NCBI RefSeq assembly: GCF_002573715.1
Contig: NZ_PDHM01000020.1
Span: 1-64,000 of the forward strand
Direction: 5' to 3'
DNA: 64,000 nt
Source: Paenibacillus sp. EZ-K15
GTDB taxonomy: Bacteria; Bacillota; Bacilli; Paenibacillales; Paenibacillaceae
Below are positions 33,640-42,278 of this stretch, piece after piece. A program made the translations under genes and the position numbers. Numbering within the stretch: the first letter of the stretch is position 1; every line of letters starts with the position of its first letter. The notes beneath the pieces are model-generated. The model ran no database searches. It worked only from the letters and a program-made list of their open reading frames with translations, and was not told where the DNA came from.

Positions 33640-34943
33640 GTTCCGACACCTTCCCCTTGCGAACGGTCGCGCAGCAATAACCCTAAGGTCAGTTCCTCCG
33701 CTCTGCGAACCCATTCCAGCATTTCCTCCGGACTGATCTCGTCCAGCAAGGAGCGGAGCTCCGCATGCTCCAGCAGAGGCTCCAAGCTCTTCGCAACAAC
33801 CCCGTCAGGATCTTGAACCCGTCCCTGTTCCCCTCGAACAAGACGAAGCAAGTCCCCTGCAAAGCTGTCTTCCGCAAGCAGCCTCTCTGTATCGATCGCG
33901 TCCCCGGATTGAAGGGAGAAACTCTCGATCCAGACGCATCCCCGATAGCCGCATGTCTGTCCCTTCGCGGCTTCTCTTCTCCGCAGATCGGTCAGCAGCT
34001 CATCAAGCACATATCCGCCTTCAAGCTGACGATGAACCGGACCTCTTCCCGTAATCCGAACGCGGATCATGCTAAGCCCATTCGCGTACGCTGTGGTTAT
34101 TTTGGTGAGAATGGATTCCAAAGCGCGTCTCCATTCATCGACATCCTGATAAGAATCAAGTGGCGCTTCAACGATGTGCCAGCGCATGGAATCAAGTTCA
34201 TGGAAGCTCAGCTTCGAGTTCAAGCTCCCATCCACATCGACGATATAACATCCCTTGGGTCCTGTCTCCCGGACATGACGTCCCTGGATATTTCCCGGAT
34301 ACACAATATAAGGAGATTCCTGCAAGGTTCGACGGGAGTGAATATGCCCGAGCGCCCAGTAATGAAATCCGGCCTGGATTAGATCCCTTTTTGTACAGGG
34401 TGCATAGGTTTCGTGCTGGGGATCCCCATCCACGTTCGCGTGCAGAAGTCCGATATGGTAGAGAACGGATGACGGAGCAGGATAACGTATCGCAATATTA
34501 TCGGTTACCTTCGAGGTCGGATACGACATCCCGGTAATGACCGCCACTTCTTGATGATCCGAGCGGCGAACCGCCGTTACGCTTGCAGGCTCCGCCCCAA
34601 ACACATGGACATGGGGAGGCAGCGTCATAGTAAGCTTGGTGCTGTCCAGCGGATCATGATTTCCATGGATTACATATACCGCAATCCCTTCCATTCCCAG
34701 ACGGTTAAGGGACTCCAGGAAGCGAAGCTGTGCGCGCAGCGAGATGTTGGAGCTATCATATATATCCCCGCTGATGACGATAAAATCAACATGCTGGTCG
34801 ATGGCGAGCTGCACGAGCCGCTCCAGCGCACGGAAGGTCGATTCCTGAACGAAAGACCGCAGGTTGTCATCGAGCCCGCTGATCCCGATAAACGGACTGT
34901 CCAGATGTAAATCCGCAGCATGCATAAATCGAAAAGAAGCCAT
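33636..34943 (-). CDS. yhaO: YhaO-type metallophosphoesterase (Mre11/SbcD-like)
   Basis: DNA repair nuclease subunit, 435 aa. The two-metal phosphoesterase motifs are all present: 'HAADLHLDSPF' (D-x-H) at the N-terminus, 'VISGDIYDS' (G-D) near residue 58, 'VIHGNHDP' (G-N-H-D) near 95, and 'ALGHIHSR' (G-H-x-H) near 197. The C-terminal region would cap or contact the YhaN ATPase. Translation is coupled to yhaN by a four-base overlap. The ribosome binding site (AGGGAT) is modest, and the upstream glycosyltransferase gene ends nine bases before, so it is probably read from that transcript. Confidence 0.87.
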   Translation of the reverse strand: MASFRFMHAADLHLDSPFIGISGLDDNLRSFVQESTFRALERLVQLAIDQHVDFIVISGDIYDSSNISLRAQLRFLESLNRLGMEGIAVYVIHGNHDPLDSTKLTMTLPPHVHVFGAEPASVTAVRRSDHQEVAVITGMSYPTSKVTDNIAIRYPAPSSVLYHIGLLHANVDGDPQHETYAPCTKRDLIQAGFHYWALGHIHSRRTLQESPYIVYPGNIQGRHVRETGPKGCYIVDVDGSLNSKLSFHELDSMRWHIVEAPLDSYQDVDEWRRALESILTKITTAYANGLSMIRVRITGRGPVHRQLEGGYVLDELLTDLRRREAAKGQTCGYRGCVWIESFSLQSGDAIDTERLLAEDSFAGDLLRLVRGEQGRVQDPDGVVAKSLEPLLEHAELRSLLDEISPEEMLEWVRRAEELTLGLLLRDRSQGEGVGT

Positions 34944-34952
34944 AACCGATCC

Positions 34953-36089
34953 CTAACTCTCTATCATAGGTTGAAATTTCAAATACATTTTTTTCAGTTC
35001 ATTTACGGATCTGGACAGGGAGTATTGACTCTTCGCCTTATCCGAAGCGGTCCGGGCAAGCTCATAACGATAGAGCGGATCACTGATGACCTTCTCGAGC
35101 GCCACGCTGAGTGCTATCGGATCCTCCGGCGGTACAAGCAAGCCGTTTACCCCATCCTCGATCTGCTCAGCGATGCCGCCGACATCGGTGCCTACCAGCG
35201 CAAGGCAACTAAGCGCCGCTTCCGCGAACACCGAGCCGAACGCCTCCGCTCTCGAAGGCAGGACAAAGATATCAAAGAACGGCATAAACTCCTCGGGATG
35301 CAGCGTATATCCGTAAAAAATCGTCTCCTGGTAGATGCCGAGTGTTTTGGCCATCTCCTCGAGCTCCTGTCGGGAAGGTCCGTCGCCGATAATATGAAGG
35401 ACGTAATCATATCCTTTGCGTTTCAGTTCCGCGCAGGCTTGGAGCAGAATGTCCAATCCTTTTGCAGGTACCAGACGGCATACCGTAATCAACTGCGGCA
35501 CCGCATTTTCATGAGGCACTGGTTTAAATCTTTTATCATCAAATCCGTTATGAATAACCCCGATTGATTCGGGGGTATTCACGTACGGAGCCATGTAATC
35601 CTTGAAGGAGTTCGACACCGTCAACAGACGGTCGCTGATGTACTCAAGCTCCTTATATAAAGAGACCAGGAATCTGTGCTCCAGTCCTCCTTCTTTGATT
35701 CTTCCGTTCAGGATGAGCTCGCGCTCGTAACTGGAATGCACGGTTTGGATGAGCGGAGCCTCAGGGAATACGGCTTTCATCGACATGCCTGCAATCGGAT
35801 GATGACTGTGGATAAGATCATAAGGCTTTTGAAGACGCAGACGTGTCCACCACAGGTAATCCCGGTAGGTTTGAAGGTATTTGGCTACAATCGCACTCCC
35901 TTCGAACTCTTTCCAATCAAAGGTATGGAATACCGGATCCTCCTGGCCTTTGTTGCGGATCCGCTTGGGCAACCAGAACATCTCCATCTCCCAACGGGAG
36001 GAATGAAAACGCTCCTGCAAATAAGGAATCATGGACGAGACGCCACCCGGCTGTTCAGGAGGGAAGAATAATGCTTGAAGAAGTTTCAT
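34953..36089 (-). CDS. Glycosyltransferase family 4 protein
   Basis: A 378-aa GT-B glycosyltransferase that moves a sugar from a nucleotide donor to an unknown acceptor. The N-terminal 'PPEQPGGVSSMIPYLQERF' glycine-rich loop and C-terminal donor-site motif 'EAFGSVFAEAAL' (E-x7-E) near residue 285 define the GT4 family. 'TVSNSFKDY' and 'VIHNGFDDKRF' are also typical. The start behind AAGGGGGAT is sound. It lies upstream of yhaO/yhaN with a nine-base gap, an unexpected operon partner. The acceptor may be a cell-envelope glycan or a lipid. Confidence 0.85.
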   Translation of the reverse strand: MKLLQALFFPPEQPGGVSSMIPYLQERFHSSRWEMEMFWLPKRIRNKGQEDPVFHTFDWKEFEGSAIVAKYLQTYRDYLWWTRLRLQKPYDLIHSHHPIAGMSMKAVFPEAPLIQTVHSSYERELILNGRIKEGGLEHRFLVSLYKELEYISDRLLTVSNSFKDYMAPYVNTPESIGVIHNGFDDKRFKPVPHENAVPQLITVCRLVPAKGLDILLQACAELKRKGYDYVLHIIGDGPSRQELEEMAKTLGIYQETIFYGYTLHPEEFMPFFDIFVLPSRAEAFGSVFAEAALSCLALVGTDVGGIAEQIEDGVNGLLVPPEDPIALSVALEKVISDPLYRYELARTASDKAKSQYSLSRSVNELKKMYLKFQPMIES

Positions 36090-36201
36090 GGGGATCCCCC
36101 TTTCTCTAAATCTCTTTTCAGATTCATTGTTTTTCGATATGATATATTAGAACATATGTTTCATACAAAGGAAACCTATCCCTACTCAGGAGTGAATCGA
36201 T

Positions 36202-37365
36202 TTGTCCTATGAATTGAGTTACTGGTCCACTTCTCCACTACCTACCATATTTGCTGTATGCGGAGCTTATATCGCGCTTATGATGCTGATCATGTGTCTC
36301 TTTATGTACAGCAAGCAACGCAAGAATGCTTACATATATATGGCGGCAGCCTTCTTCTTCATTATGACATACGAGGGTCTGAACATCCATTCGGCTTGGA
36401 GTGGAAAATCTGTTTTTCCACCGGAATCGGACGTCCTTCGTTTCATTCAGCTTTTTTCGTTTGTCCTGCTGAACGTCTCGATTGTCATGCTGTACCGTAG
36501 AGTCAAGACCATGCATTATTGGCTTCCCTTGTTGTCAGCCGCACTGCTTATGCTTCCGCTCATTCTTCCCTCATTTCTTCCTTACACCCTGGACCCGATA
36601 TGGCAAAGCATATATTTTGATGGTTTTCAGCTCGTTGCACTCTATTTGGCTTATACCAAAGTCACCCCGCGGATCGGACAACCGATCAAATATGCGATTG
36701 GACTTGCCGTCTACGCCATCTCGGCTATCCTGCAATCCATACATACCTATTCCGGCAGTCTGTCGCCTGCGCTTCAGGGACTCGCACTCGCCCTGCCGGT
36801 GCTTTTCTATAGCATCGTGTTCTTCATCCTGTTCAGACGCATTGTCGAGCTGATGCAGTCCATCTACCGGTCCGCCATTACGGACGGATTAACCGGGCTC
36901 TACAACCGCAGGCATTTTATGAAGTATCTGGACCATTACGCGTCTCAGGAATTGAAGATATCCGCTATCTTCTGCGACATCGACAATTTCAAGAAGCTGA
37001 ATGATACCCAGGGCCATGCCAGAGCCGATGAAGTGCTGAAGCAGGTCGCCGCCATTATGGAGGAAGAGCTTGATGGTATCGGGATTACCGGCAGGTATGG
37101 CGGTGAGGAATTGGTCGCCCTGGTGGTTGATCGCAAAGTCAAACCCGCGCAGGTCGCCGAGAACATCCGAGCCAGAGTGGCAAGCGAGAGCATCGTCACC
37201 ATCAGTATCGGCTACAGCGTACTGCGCAAAGGCGTTCGCGGCGATGAACTCATGAAACAAGCCGATAAAGCGATGTATCATTCCAAAACGACCGGCAAAA
37301 ACAAGGTATCCGATTACCGGTCCTTAAAAACCTCATCTACCGAATCAACGGAATCCGCCGGATAA
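36202..37365 (+). CDS. Membrane diguanylate cyclase (GGDEF)
   Basis: Makes c-di-GMP. The 387-aa protein starts at TTG 36202, nine bases after AGGAG. About six hydrophobic helices occupy residues 12-215, followed by the GGDEF domain: 'DGLTGLYNRRHF', 'FCDIDNFKKLNDTQGHARADEVL' (metal and guanine contacts) and active-site loop GGEEL near residue 300. The last residue is Leu instead of Phe, seen in active enzymes. The allosteric RxxD inhibitory site five residues ahead is absent, so no product inhibition is expected. Its membrane part may sense a small ligand. Confidence 0.85.
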   Translation: MSYELSYWSTSPLPTIFAVCGAYIALMMLIMCLFMYSKQRKNAYIYMAAAFFFIMTYEGLNIHSAWSGKSVFPPESDVLRFIQLFSFVLLNVSIVMLYRRVKTMHYWLPLLSAALLMLPLILPSFLPYTLDPIWQSIYFDGFQLVALYLAYTKVTPRIGQPIKYAIGLAVYAISAILQSIHTYSGSLSPALQGLALALPVLFYSIVFFILFRRIVELMQSIYRSAITDGLTGLYNRRHFMKYLDHYASQELKISAIFCDIDNFKKLNDTQGHARADEVLKQVAAIMEEELDGIGITGRYGGEELVALVVDRKVKPAQVAENIRARVASESIVTISIGYSVLRKGVRGDELMKQADKAMYHSKTTGKNKVSDYRSLKTSSTESTESAG

Positions 37366-37379
37366 CACTGACGCAGGCT

Positions 37380-37411
37380 GCCCACTATATGAAGTGGGCG
37401 GTCTTTTTTTT
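37380..37411 (+). terminator. Terminator of the diguanylate cyclase gene
   Basis: GCCCACT (37380-37386) pairs with AGTGGGC (37393-37399), then GGTC and eight T residues. Confidence 0.75.
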
Positions 37412-37558
37412 GCTTGACATTTCTTTACTACGCCCTTGGCAACATGATAAACTAATGACCGATTCCTTAAAGCCAGAGAAGAAATGAACTCTGAACCGGG
37501 ATTTTTTTGCCTTACACTGCAGCATGTACCTTATTCTAAAGAAGGAGCAATATAACGA

Positions 37559-38947
37559 ATGAGAAAGGAACTATTGCCTGTTGGCTTTGTCGCCAGCATG
37601 AATGATATTCTTGGGGATGCCTCGTGCGATTTTTGGGACAGCTATGATTTCCCCCGCACCCACGGGCTGCGTCTTAACCGGCTAAAAGCGGTTCATGCCG
37701 CAGACAGCGTAAAAAAACTCATCCGGCAATTCGAGCTGACGCCAGTGCCCTGGTGTGATACCGGATACTATTATGATGAAATCCTGCGTCCAGGCAAACA
37801 CCCCTATCATGCCGCTGGACTATATTATATTCAGGAGCCCTCGGCAATGTCCGCAGTCGAGCTGTTGAATCCTCAGCCCGGAGAGACCATCCTGGATCTT
37901 GCGGCAGCTCCCGGCGGCAAGACCAGCCATATTGCCTCCAAGATGATGGGACGGGGACTGCTCGTCTCCAATGAAATCCATCCCGAACGGGCGCGGATTC
38001 TGGCCGAGAACGTGGAACGTATGGGAATCATGAATACAGTCGTTACGAGTGCGGCACCGGATCAGCTATCCCGCCGTTTCGTTGCCTGCTTTGACCGGAT
38101 CATGCTCGATGCGCCATGCTCCGGTGAAGGCATGTTTCGAAAGGATGCCACAGCGATTGAGGAATGGTCACCTGAACATGTGGATCTATGCGTCGCCCGG
38201 CAGTGGGACATTGTCCAAGAGGCTTACCGGATGCTCAAACCGGGAGGAACTCTGGCTTATTCCACCTGTACATTCAACACGGCCGAGAATGAAGAGATGA
38301 TTGAGCACATTCTTTCGCAGTATCCCGATATGGAGCTGCGTGAAATGAAGCGCTTGTGGCCCCACTTGGAACGGGGGGAGGGGCATTTTGTTGCTATCTT
38401 GGTCAAATCGGCGGCTGCCGAAGCTTTACATGAAGACCTCGATTACTCTGCGGTCAGAAGTAAATCCCCGGCAAAATCAAATCGGGGCAGCAAACAAACG
38501 CCTGCGCCTTCCGCTTTGGCTGAATATCAGGCTTGGGCGAAGCAGGACATCCCAGGATTTGAGCTTAACGGCGGTACTCCGATATTGTTCGGTGAAGAGC
38601 TGTACTGGCTTCCGGTCAGCGAGAGCTTGGCATGGAATGACAAGCAGCTAAAGGGATTGAAGATGCCGCGCGCAGGTCTGCATCTGGCTCATCTGAAGAA
38701 AAACCGCATCGAACCGGCGCATGCCCTTGCTATGTCCTTGCATCCTGGCCAAGCTGCCCGCAGCTGGGATCTGCCTTCAGATTCAGCCGAGGCAGCTGCT
38801 TATTTACGGGGAGAGGTGCTCTCCATTCCTTCCGAATACCGGGGATGGACGTTGGTAACCACGGATGGATTACCTCTGGGTTGGGGCAAAGCCAGCGGTG
38901 GACAGCTCAAGAATCACCTGCCCAAAGGCTTGCGTAATCCCAAGTAA
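37559..38947 (+). CDS. RsmF/RsmB-family RNA 5-methylcytosine methyltransferase, copy 1
   Basis: A 462-aa SAM-dependent rRNA methyltransferase of the NOL1/NOP2/Sun family. The catalytic core shows the SAM loop 'LDLAAAPGGKTSHIA' near residue 112, the motif IV Cys in 'LDAPCSGEGMF' near 185 and the motif VI catalytic Cys in 'STCTFNTAENEEM' near 238. After a Lys/Ser-rich linker comes the RsmF C-terminal domain ('YRGWTLVTTDGLPLGWGKASGGQLKNHLPKG'-type end). AAGGAGC lies ahead of the ATG. A longer paralogue is encoded at 60991-62589, so the two probably modify different positions or RNAs. Confidence 0.87.
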   Translation: MRKELLPVGFVASMNDILGDASCDFWDSYDFPRTHGLRLNRLKAVHAADSVKKLIRQFELTPVPWCDTGYYYDEILRPGKHPYHAAGLYYIQEPSAMSAVELLNPQPGETILDLAAAPGGKTSHIASKMMGRGLLVSNEIHPERARILAENVERMGIMNTVVTSAAPDQLSRRFVACFDRIMLDAPCSGEGMFRKDATAIEEWSPEHVDLCVARQWDIVQEAYRMLKPGGTLAYSTCTFNTAENEEMIEHILSQYPDMELREMKRLWPHLERGEGHFVAILVKSAAAEALHEDLDYSAVRSKSPAKSNRGSKQTPAPSALAEYQAWAKQDIPGFELNGGTPILFGEELYWLPVSESLAWNDKQLKGLKMPRAGLHLAHLKKNRIEPAHALAMSLHPGQAARSWDLPSDSAEAAAYLRGEVLSIPSEYRGWTLVTTDGLPLGWGKASGGQLKNHLPKGLRNPK

Positions 38948-39041
38948 CGCCCATTTCTAAAACCCATACAGAACCGTATAGATCGAAACCATCGTTAAAA
39001 CGGATAAGCTTCCGAACTCAGCAGTCTGATTAAATATGTAC

Positions 39042-39088
39042 AAAGGGGCCATCTCTCTGCAACTACATGCAGGGAGTATAGCCCCTTT
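39042..39088. terminator. Bidirectional terminator
   Basis: AAAGGGGC (39042-39049) pairs with GCCCCTTT (39081-39088), with CTCTCTGC/GCAGGGAG extending the stem, between convergent genes. Confidence 0.75.
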
Positions 39089-39121
39089 ATTTATAAAACT
39101 TTATCTGGCCATCTAATCTGA

Positions 39122-39688
39122 TCAAAAATCATAGGCTGCGTCTTTGGCCTCCTGAATAGCGGACACCACATTCAGATGCATCACCGTGTCCTCGACCAGA
39201 CGCTCAATGCGTAAGAGGATATCGTCATTCACGATTTCATTGCGGTGAAAGTCCTTTTCTTCAATAAACACGTACGTTGGAACGATATGCGCCTTCATAT
39301 AGGACAGAATCGGCTTTAACTGCTGCTCGATCATTAGAAAATGTTTCGCAGACCCTGCCGTTGCCAGCATACTGACGACCTTGCCCCGAAAAGCGTTCAC
39401 CGGCAATAAATCGAAAACGTTCTTGAGCGTCGCCGGGATGGAAGCCTGGAAGGTAGGCGTACCGATGATGAGGGCATCTGCCGCCATAATCGTTTCGGCT
39501 ACATAGCGGGTATCCCCCTCATATTCCCGATAATCCCGGCCATCGCCGAAAACAAGGTTGTATTCAGCTAAATCCAGCAAGATCATCTCGGCATCCGGAT
39601 ACTTATCGCGGGCAGCCTTGAGCGTATAATTCATCGCCGTTTTGGTCTTGGTGCCGACGTTCGAGCCGGCGATTCCTACGATGTTCAT
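39122..39688 (-). CDS. NAD(P)H-dependent FMN reductase
   Basis: A 188-aa flavodoxin-fold reductase. 'VGIAGSNVGTKTKTAM' is the FMN-phosphate loop, and 'ALIIGTPTFQASIPATLKNVFDLL' is the second flavin contact typical of the NADPH-dependent FMN reductase family. It overlaps the LLM monooxygenase stop by four bases with AAGGAGG ahead, so it likely supplies reduced FMN to that enzyme. It is the last gene of the three-gene oxidative operon. Confidence 0.85.
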   Translation of the reverse strand: MNIVGIAGSNVGTKTKTAMNYTLKAARDKYPDAEMILLDLAEYNLVFGDGRDYREYEGDTRYVAETIMAADALIIGTPTFQASIPATLKNVFDLLPVNAFRGKVVSMLATAGSAKHFLMIEQQLKPILSYMKAHIVPTYVFIEEKDFHRNEIVNDDILLRIERLVEDTVMHLNVVSAIQEAKDAAYDF

Positions 39689-40758
39689 CCGATTTCCTCC
39701 TTGCTTTTTGCAGTATGTTTTCTGATCTCCGGCGCGATTACCGTAGCGATCAGTTCAATGTTTTTGGCGATTTTGTCAAACGCCAATCCACCAAAGTCGA
39801 TCTGTGCCAGGAAGCGCTGTTGTCCGTACAGCTCATATTGATACAGCATCTTCTCGATAATCTGCTGCGGACTGCCGACCATCAGAGCATCCCGGTGATC
39901 CGTCGACTGCGCGAATTGCTGCTTCGGATAACCACTGCCTTTCAATGCCATCATGCCGGAATTGATGTGCGGGTAGTACTCTCGAAGCGCATCCTGCGAG
40001 TTCTCCGCCGTATATAACAAACTGGTCGTCGCGATCGGAAACTGAGAAGGATCATAGCCGCTCCGCTGCAACGATTCCCGGTAGGCCTCCACGGCTAGCT
40101 TGAAATTAATGGCCGGGCCGCCAAGCGTGGTCAGCATCATCGGAACGCCGGCGTAGCCTGCCTTAATTGCACTAGCCGGCGGGCCGCCAACTGCACGCCA
40201 GATCGGCAATTTCCCGGATTGAGGCTGCGGAAGAATGGTCGCTTGATTCAGCGGTGCTCGGAACTGTCCCTCCCAGGTTACGGATTCTTCCGCGTTGATT
40301 TTGAGCAGAAGCTCCATCTTCTCCTCGAATAATTCCTCGTAATCACGCACGTCATAACCAAGCAAGCTGTACGCGCCGACGCGAGAGCCGCGGCCGGCTA
40401 CAATTTCGGCACGACCTCCCGATATCAAGTCGAGTGTCGCGAAATCCTCATACACGCGCACAGGATCCGACGTGCTTAACACCGTAGCCGAGCTTGCGAT
40501 TTTTATGTTTCGGGTCGCTTGGGCAATCGCGCCAAGGATGACCGTATGCGCTTGGGTGGTAAAATACGTCTGGTGGCTCTCCCCTACCGCAACCACATCC
40601 AACCCGGCCTCATCCGCCAGCTTGGCGGCCTCAATGATTTCATGTATTCGTTGTTCCGCGCTTATGCGATTCCCAGTCATCGGATTGATCATGTGCTCAC
40701 CGATAGAGTAAATCCCGATCTCCATTCCTTTGTCTGGATGAATTCGATATTCTTTCAT
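39685..40758 (-). CDS. LLM-class flavin-dependent oxidoreductase
   Basis: A 357-aa luciferase-like monooxygenase of the bacterial TIM-barrel class. 'GLDVVAVGESH', 'IKIASSATVLSTSDPVRVYEDFATLDLISGGRAEIVAGRGS' and 'QSGKLPIWRAVGGP' are the usual flavin and barrel motifs. Such enzymes use reduced FMN and O2 to oxidise small organics; the FMN reductase downstream is its natural partner. The start has AAAGGAG about eleven bases upstream. The neighbouring ring-cleaving dioxygenase suggests a role in aromatic or quinone metabolism. Confidence 0.85.
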   Translation of the reverse strand: MKEYRIHPDKGMEIGIYSIGEHMINPMTGNRISAEQRIHEIIEAAKLADEAGLDVVAVGESHQTYFTTQAHTVILGAIAQATRNIKIASSATVLSTSDPVRVYEDFATLDLISGGRAEIVAGRGSRVGAYSLLGYDVRDYEELFEEKMELLLKINAEESVTWEGQFRAPLNQATILPQPQSGKLPIWRAVGGPPASAIKAGYAGVPMMLTTLGGPAINFKLAVEAYRESLQRSGYDPSQFPIATTSLLYTAENSQDALREYYPHINSGMMALKGSGYPKQQFAQSTDHRDALMVGSPQQIIEKMLYQYELYGQQRFLAQIDFGGLAFDKIAKNIELIATVIAPEIRKHTAKSKEEIG

Positions 40759-40773
40759 GGGTTGATGTCTCCT

Positions 40774-41718
40774 TTATTCGTCTATTGGTGTTAATCCTGC
40801 TTCAATTTCAGCACGCTTGGCCTCCAGGAACGGCGGCAGATCCAGCTGCCTGCCCAGCTCTTCCACGGTGGAATCTGCTGTAAAGCCGGGTCCATCCGTC
40901 GCCATTTCGAATAAGATGCCGTTCGTTTCACGGAAATACAAACTTTTGAAATAAAATCGGTCAATGATTCCGGTTGATTGAAAGCCATGTTGGGATACCG
41001 CCTCGTTCCAATAAGCCAATTCCTCCTCGTCATTGACGCGGATCGCCAGATGGTGCACACTGCCGCGTCCCGGTCTTTCGTTGGGTCCATCCTGCTCTTT
41101 TACCACGATTTCGCCGAGTGCTTGCCCTTCGACGGACTGATATATCGCTTCGTGCTCCGAACGGAAAACCTCGACATACCCGAGTACTTTCGTGAGCGTG
41201 GCTGCCATTTTATCTAGATGGCGTACGGTAATCTCTACCGTTCCCATCCCCAGGATGCGGTGCGCCTGATCCACGGGCGACCCCTCCCACGCTGCCCAGT
41301 CTGCCGGCACTTCTGCACCGTTATGGTTAATCAGAATGAGGCGCAGCCCTTCCGGATCTTCAAACGGCAATGCCTCTCTGCCTGCATACATGGTGATATC
41401 ACTGTGCGTAACTCTAAGTTGTTCAAAGCGCTTTTTCCAATACTTCAGACTATCGAATGACGGAACAAGCAGCCCGATTTGTGTAATGGCGTTGGTTCCG
41501 CGCACGGTTCTCCCTGCAGCCGGCATTTCGAAAAAGGATAATTCCGTACCGGCGCTTCCCGTTAAATCCCCATAAAACAAATGGTACATGGAAGGATTGT
41601 CCTGATTGACCGTCTTCTTCACTCTGCGCAAGCCCAATTTCTTTTGATAAAACTCATGATTTAATGGAGCATTCTTCGTAAGCATGGATATATGATGATG
41701 CCCTGGTATATGATTCAT
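40774..41718 (-). CDS. mhqO: Ring-cleaving dioxygenase (MhqO-like, glyoxalase fold)
   Basis: A 314-aa protein with two VOC repeats. 'GHHHISMLTKNAPLNHEFY' opens the first, carrying the metal His; 'SVHHLAIRVNDEEELAYW' near residue 220 and the metal Glu in 'NGILFEMATDGPGF' near 275 complete an extradiol dioxygenase site. Closest by pattern to Bacillus MhqO/MhqE, induced by hydroquinones and diamide under MhqR. It is first in an operon with the LLM oxidase and FMN reductase. It is preceded by a roughly 330-nt leader from the promoter at 42059-42087. Substrate inferred, not shown. Confidence 0.82.
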   Translation of the reverse strand: MNHIPGHHHISMLTKNAPLNHEFYQKKLGLRRVKKTVNQDNPSMYHLFYGDLTGSAGTELSFFEMPAAGRTVRGTNAITQIGLLVPSFDSLKYWKKRFEQLRVTHSDITMYAGREALPFEDPEGLRLILINHNGAEVPADWAAWEGSPVDQAHRILGMGTVEITVRHLDKMAATLTKVLGYVEVFRSEHEAIYQSVEGQALGEIVVKEQDGPNERPGRGSVHHLAIRVNDEEELAYWNEAVSQHGFQSTGIIDRFYFKSLYFRETNGILFEMATDGPGFTADSTVEELGRQLDLPPFLEAKRAEIEAGLTPIDE

Positions 41719-41937
41719 AGCATCTCCACCTCTTTCAGTTTACTAATTAAGTGATGATTAAAAAAATAAGCCGTTTTATGACATCTGTGCTTGTGATTGA
41801 TATATAAAGGCTCTTCGCTAGCTTGTTGCAATAATCAATGATTTACGATTACGGCTATGCTATTGTTTGTTTCATCTATCATCTGAGGTTATATTTGAAA
41901 GCCTCCTACGTCGGGTAACGGTTACCGCTTCTGTTAG

Positions 41938-42012
41938 CTACTTCCCGGAGCTGGGGCGGTACAGATACAAACAATCGAATGCGAACCAAGAAGATACCGT
42001 GTTCATCATCAT
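41938..42012 (-). CDS. Possible 24-aa leader ORF
   Basis: Within the long leader of the mhqO-type operon, AAGGAGG (42024-42030) precedes three consecutive ATG codons (first at 42012) opening 24 codons to a stop at 41938. The peptide is aromatic and Ser-rich with one Cys. It could be a regulatory leader peptide or a decayed gene start. The GGTAAC/GTTACC inverted repeat at 41916-41928 follows it. The remainder of 41719-41937 shows nothing definite. Confidence 0.25.
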   Translation of the reverse strand: MMMNTVSSWFAFDCLYLYRPSSGK

Positions 42013-42058
42013 ATCGTCCCATCCCTCCTTGAAGTTTATAATGCATTACCTCGATATC

Positions 42059-42087
42059 AATTTATCAGTTAATTGATAAACTGTCAA
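42059..42087 (-). promoter_or_regulatory. Strong promoter with operator palindrome for the mhqO-type operon
   Basis: On the minus strand TTGACA (42087-42082), a 17-bp spacer and TAAATT (42064-42059) form a near-ideal promoter. The spacer holds a perfect palindrome TTATCA-N6-TGATAA (42062-42079). A repressor there would block RNA polymerase directly, as for MarR/DUF24 regulators of quinone-stress genes. No regulator gene is adjacent. The site also lies downstream of the siderophore exporter gene. Confidence 0.65.
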
Positions 42088-42278
42088 GATAGAGAATCTT
42101 GATTTAAAGATTTTATATTGCCATTTGATTTCCTCCTTACCCACAGGTAAGAAACCGACAATGGCTGCCTCGCCAAACTTGCCAAGACAGCCCCATCGTA
42201 TAGAACACTTGCATGATTTAAAACCGATCCGCGTTTTCTCCCCAAACTCCTCGTTCTTTTCTTCCCTTGCAGCTTGAT

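Noticed and set aside
38461..38515. Possible frameshift in RsmF copy 1 at the Lys/Ser-rich linker
   Set aside because: The frame continues intact into the conserved C-terminal domain; a variable linker is normal for the family.
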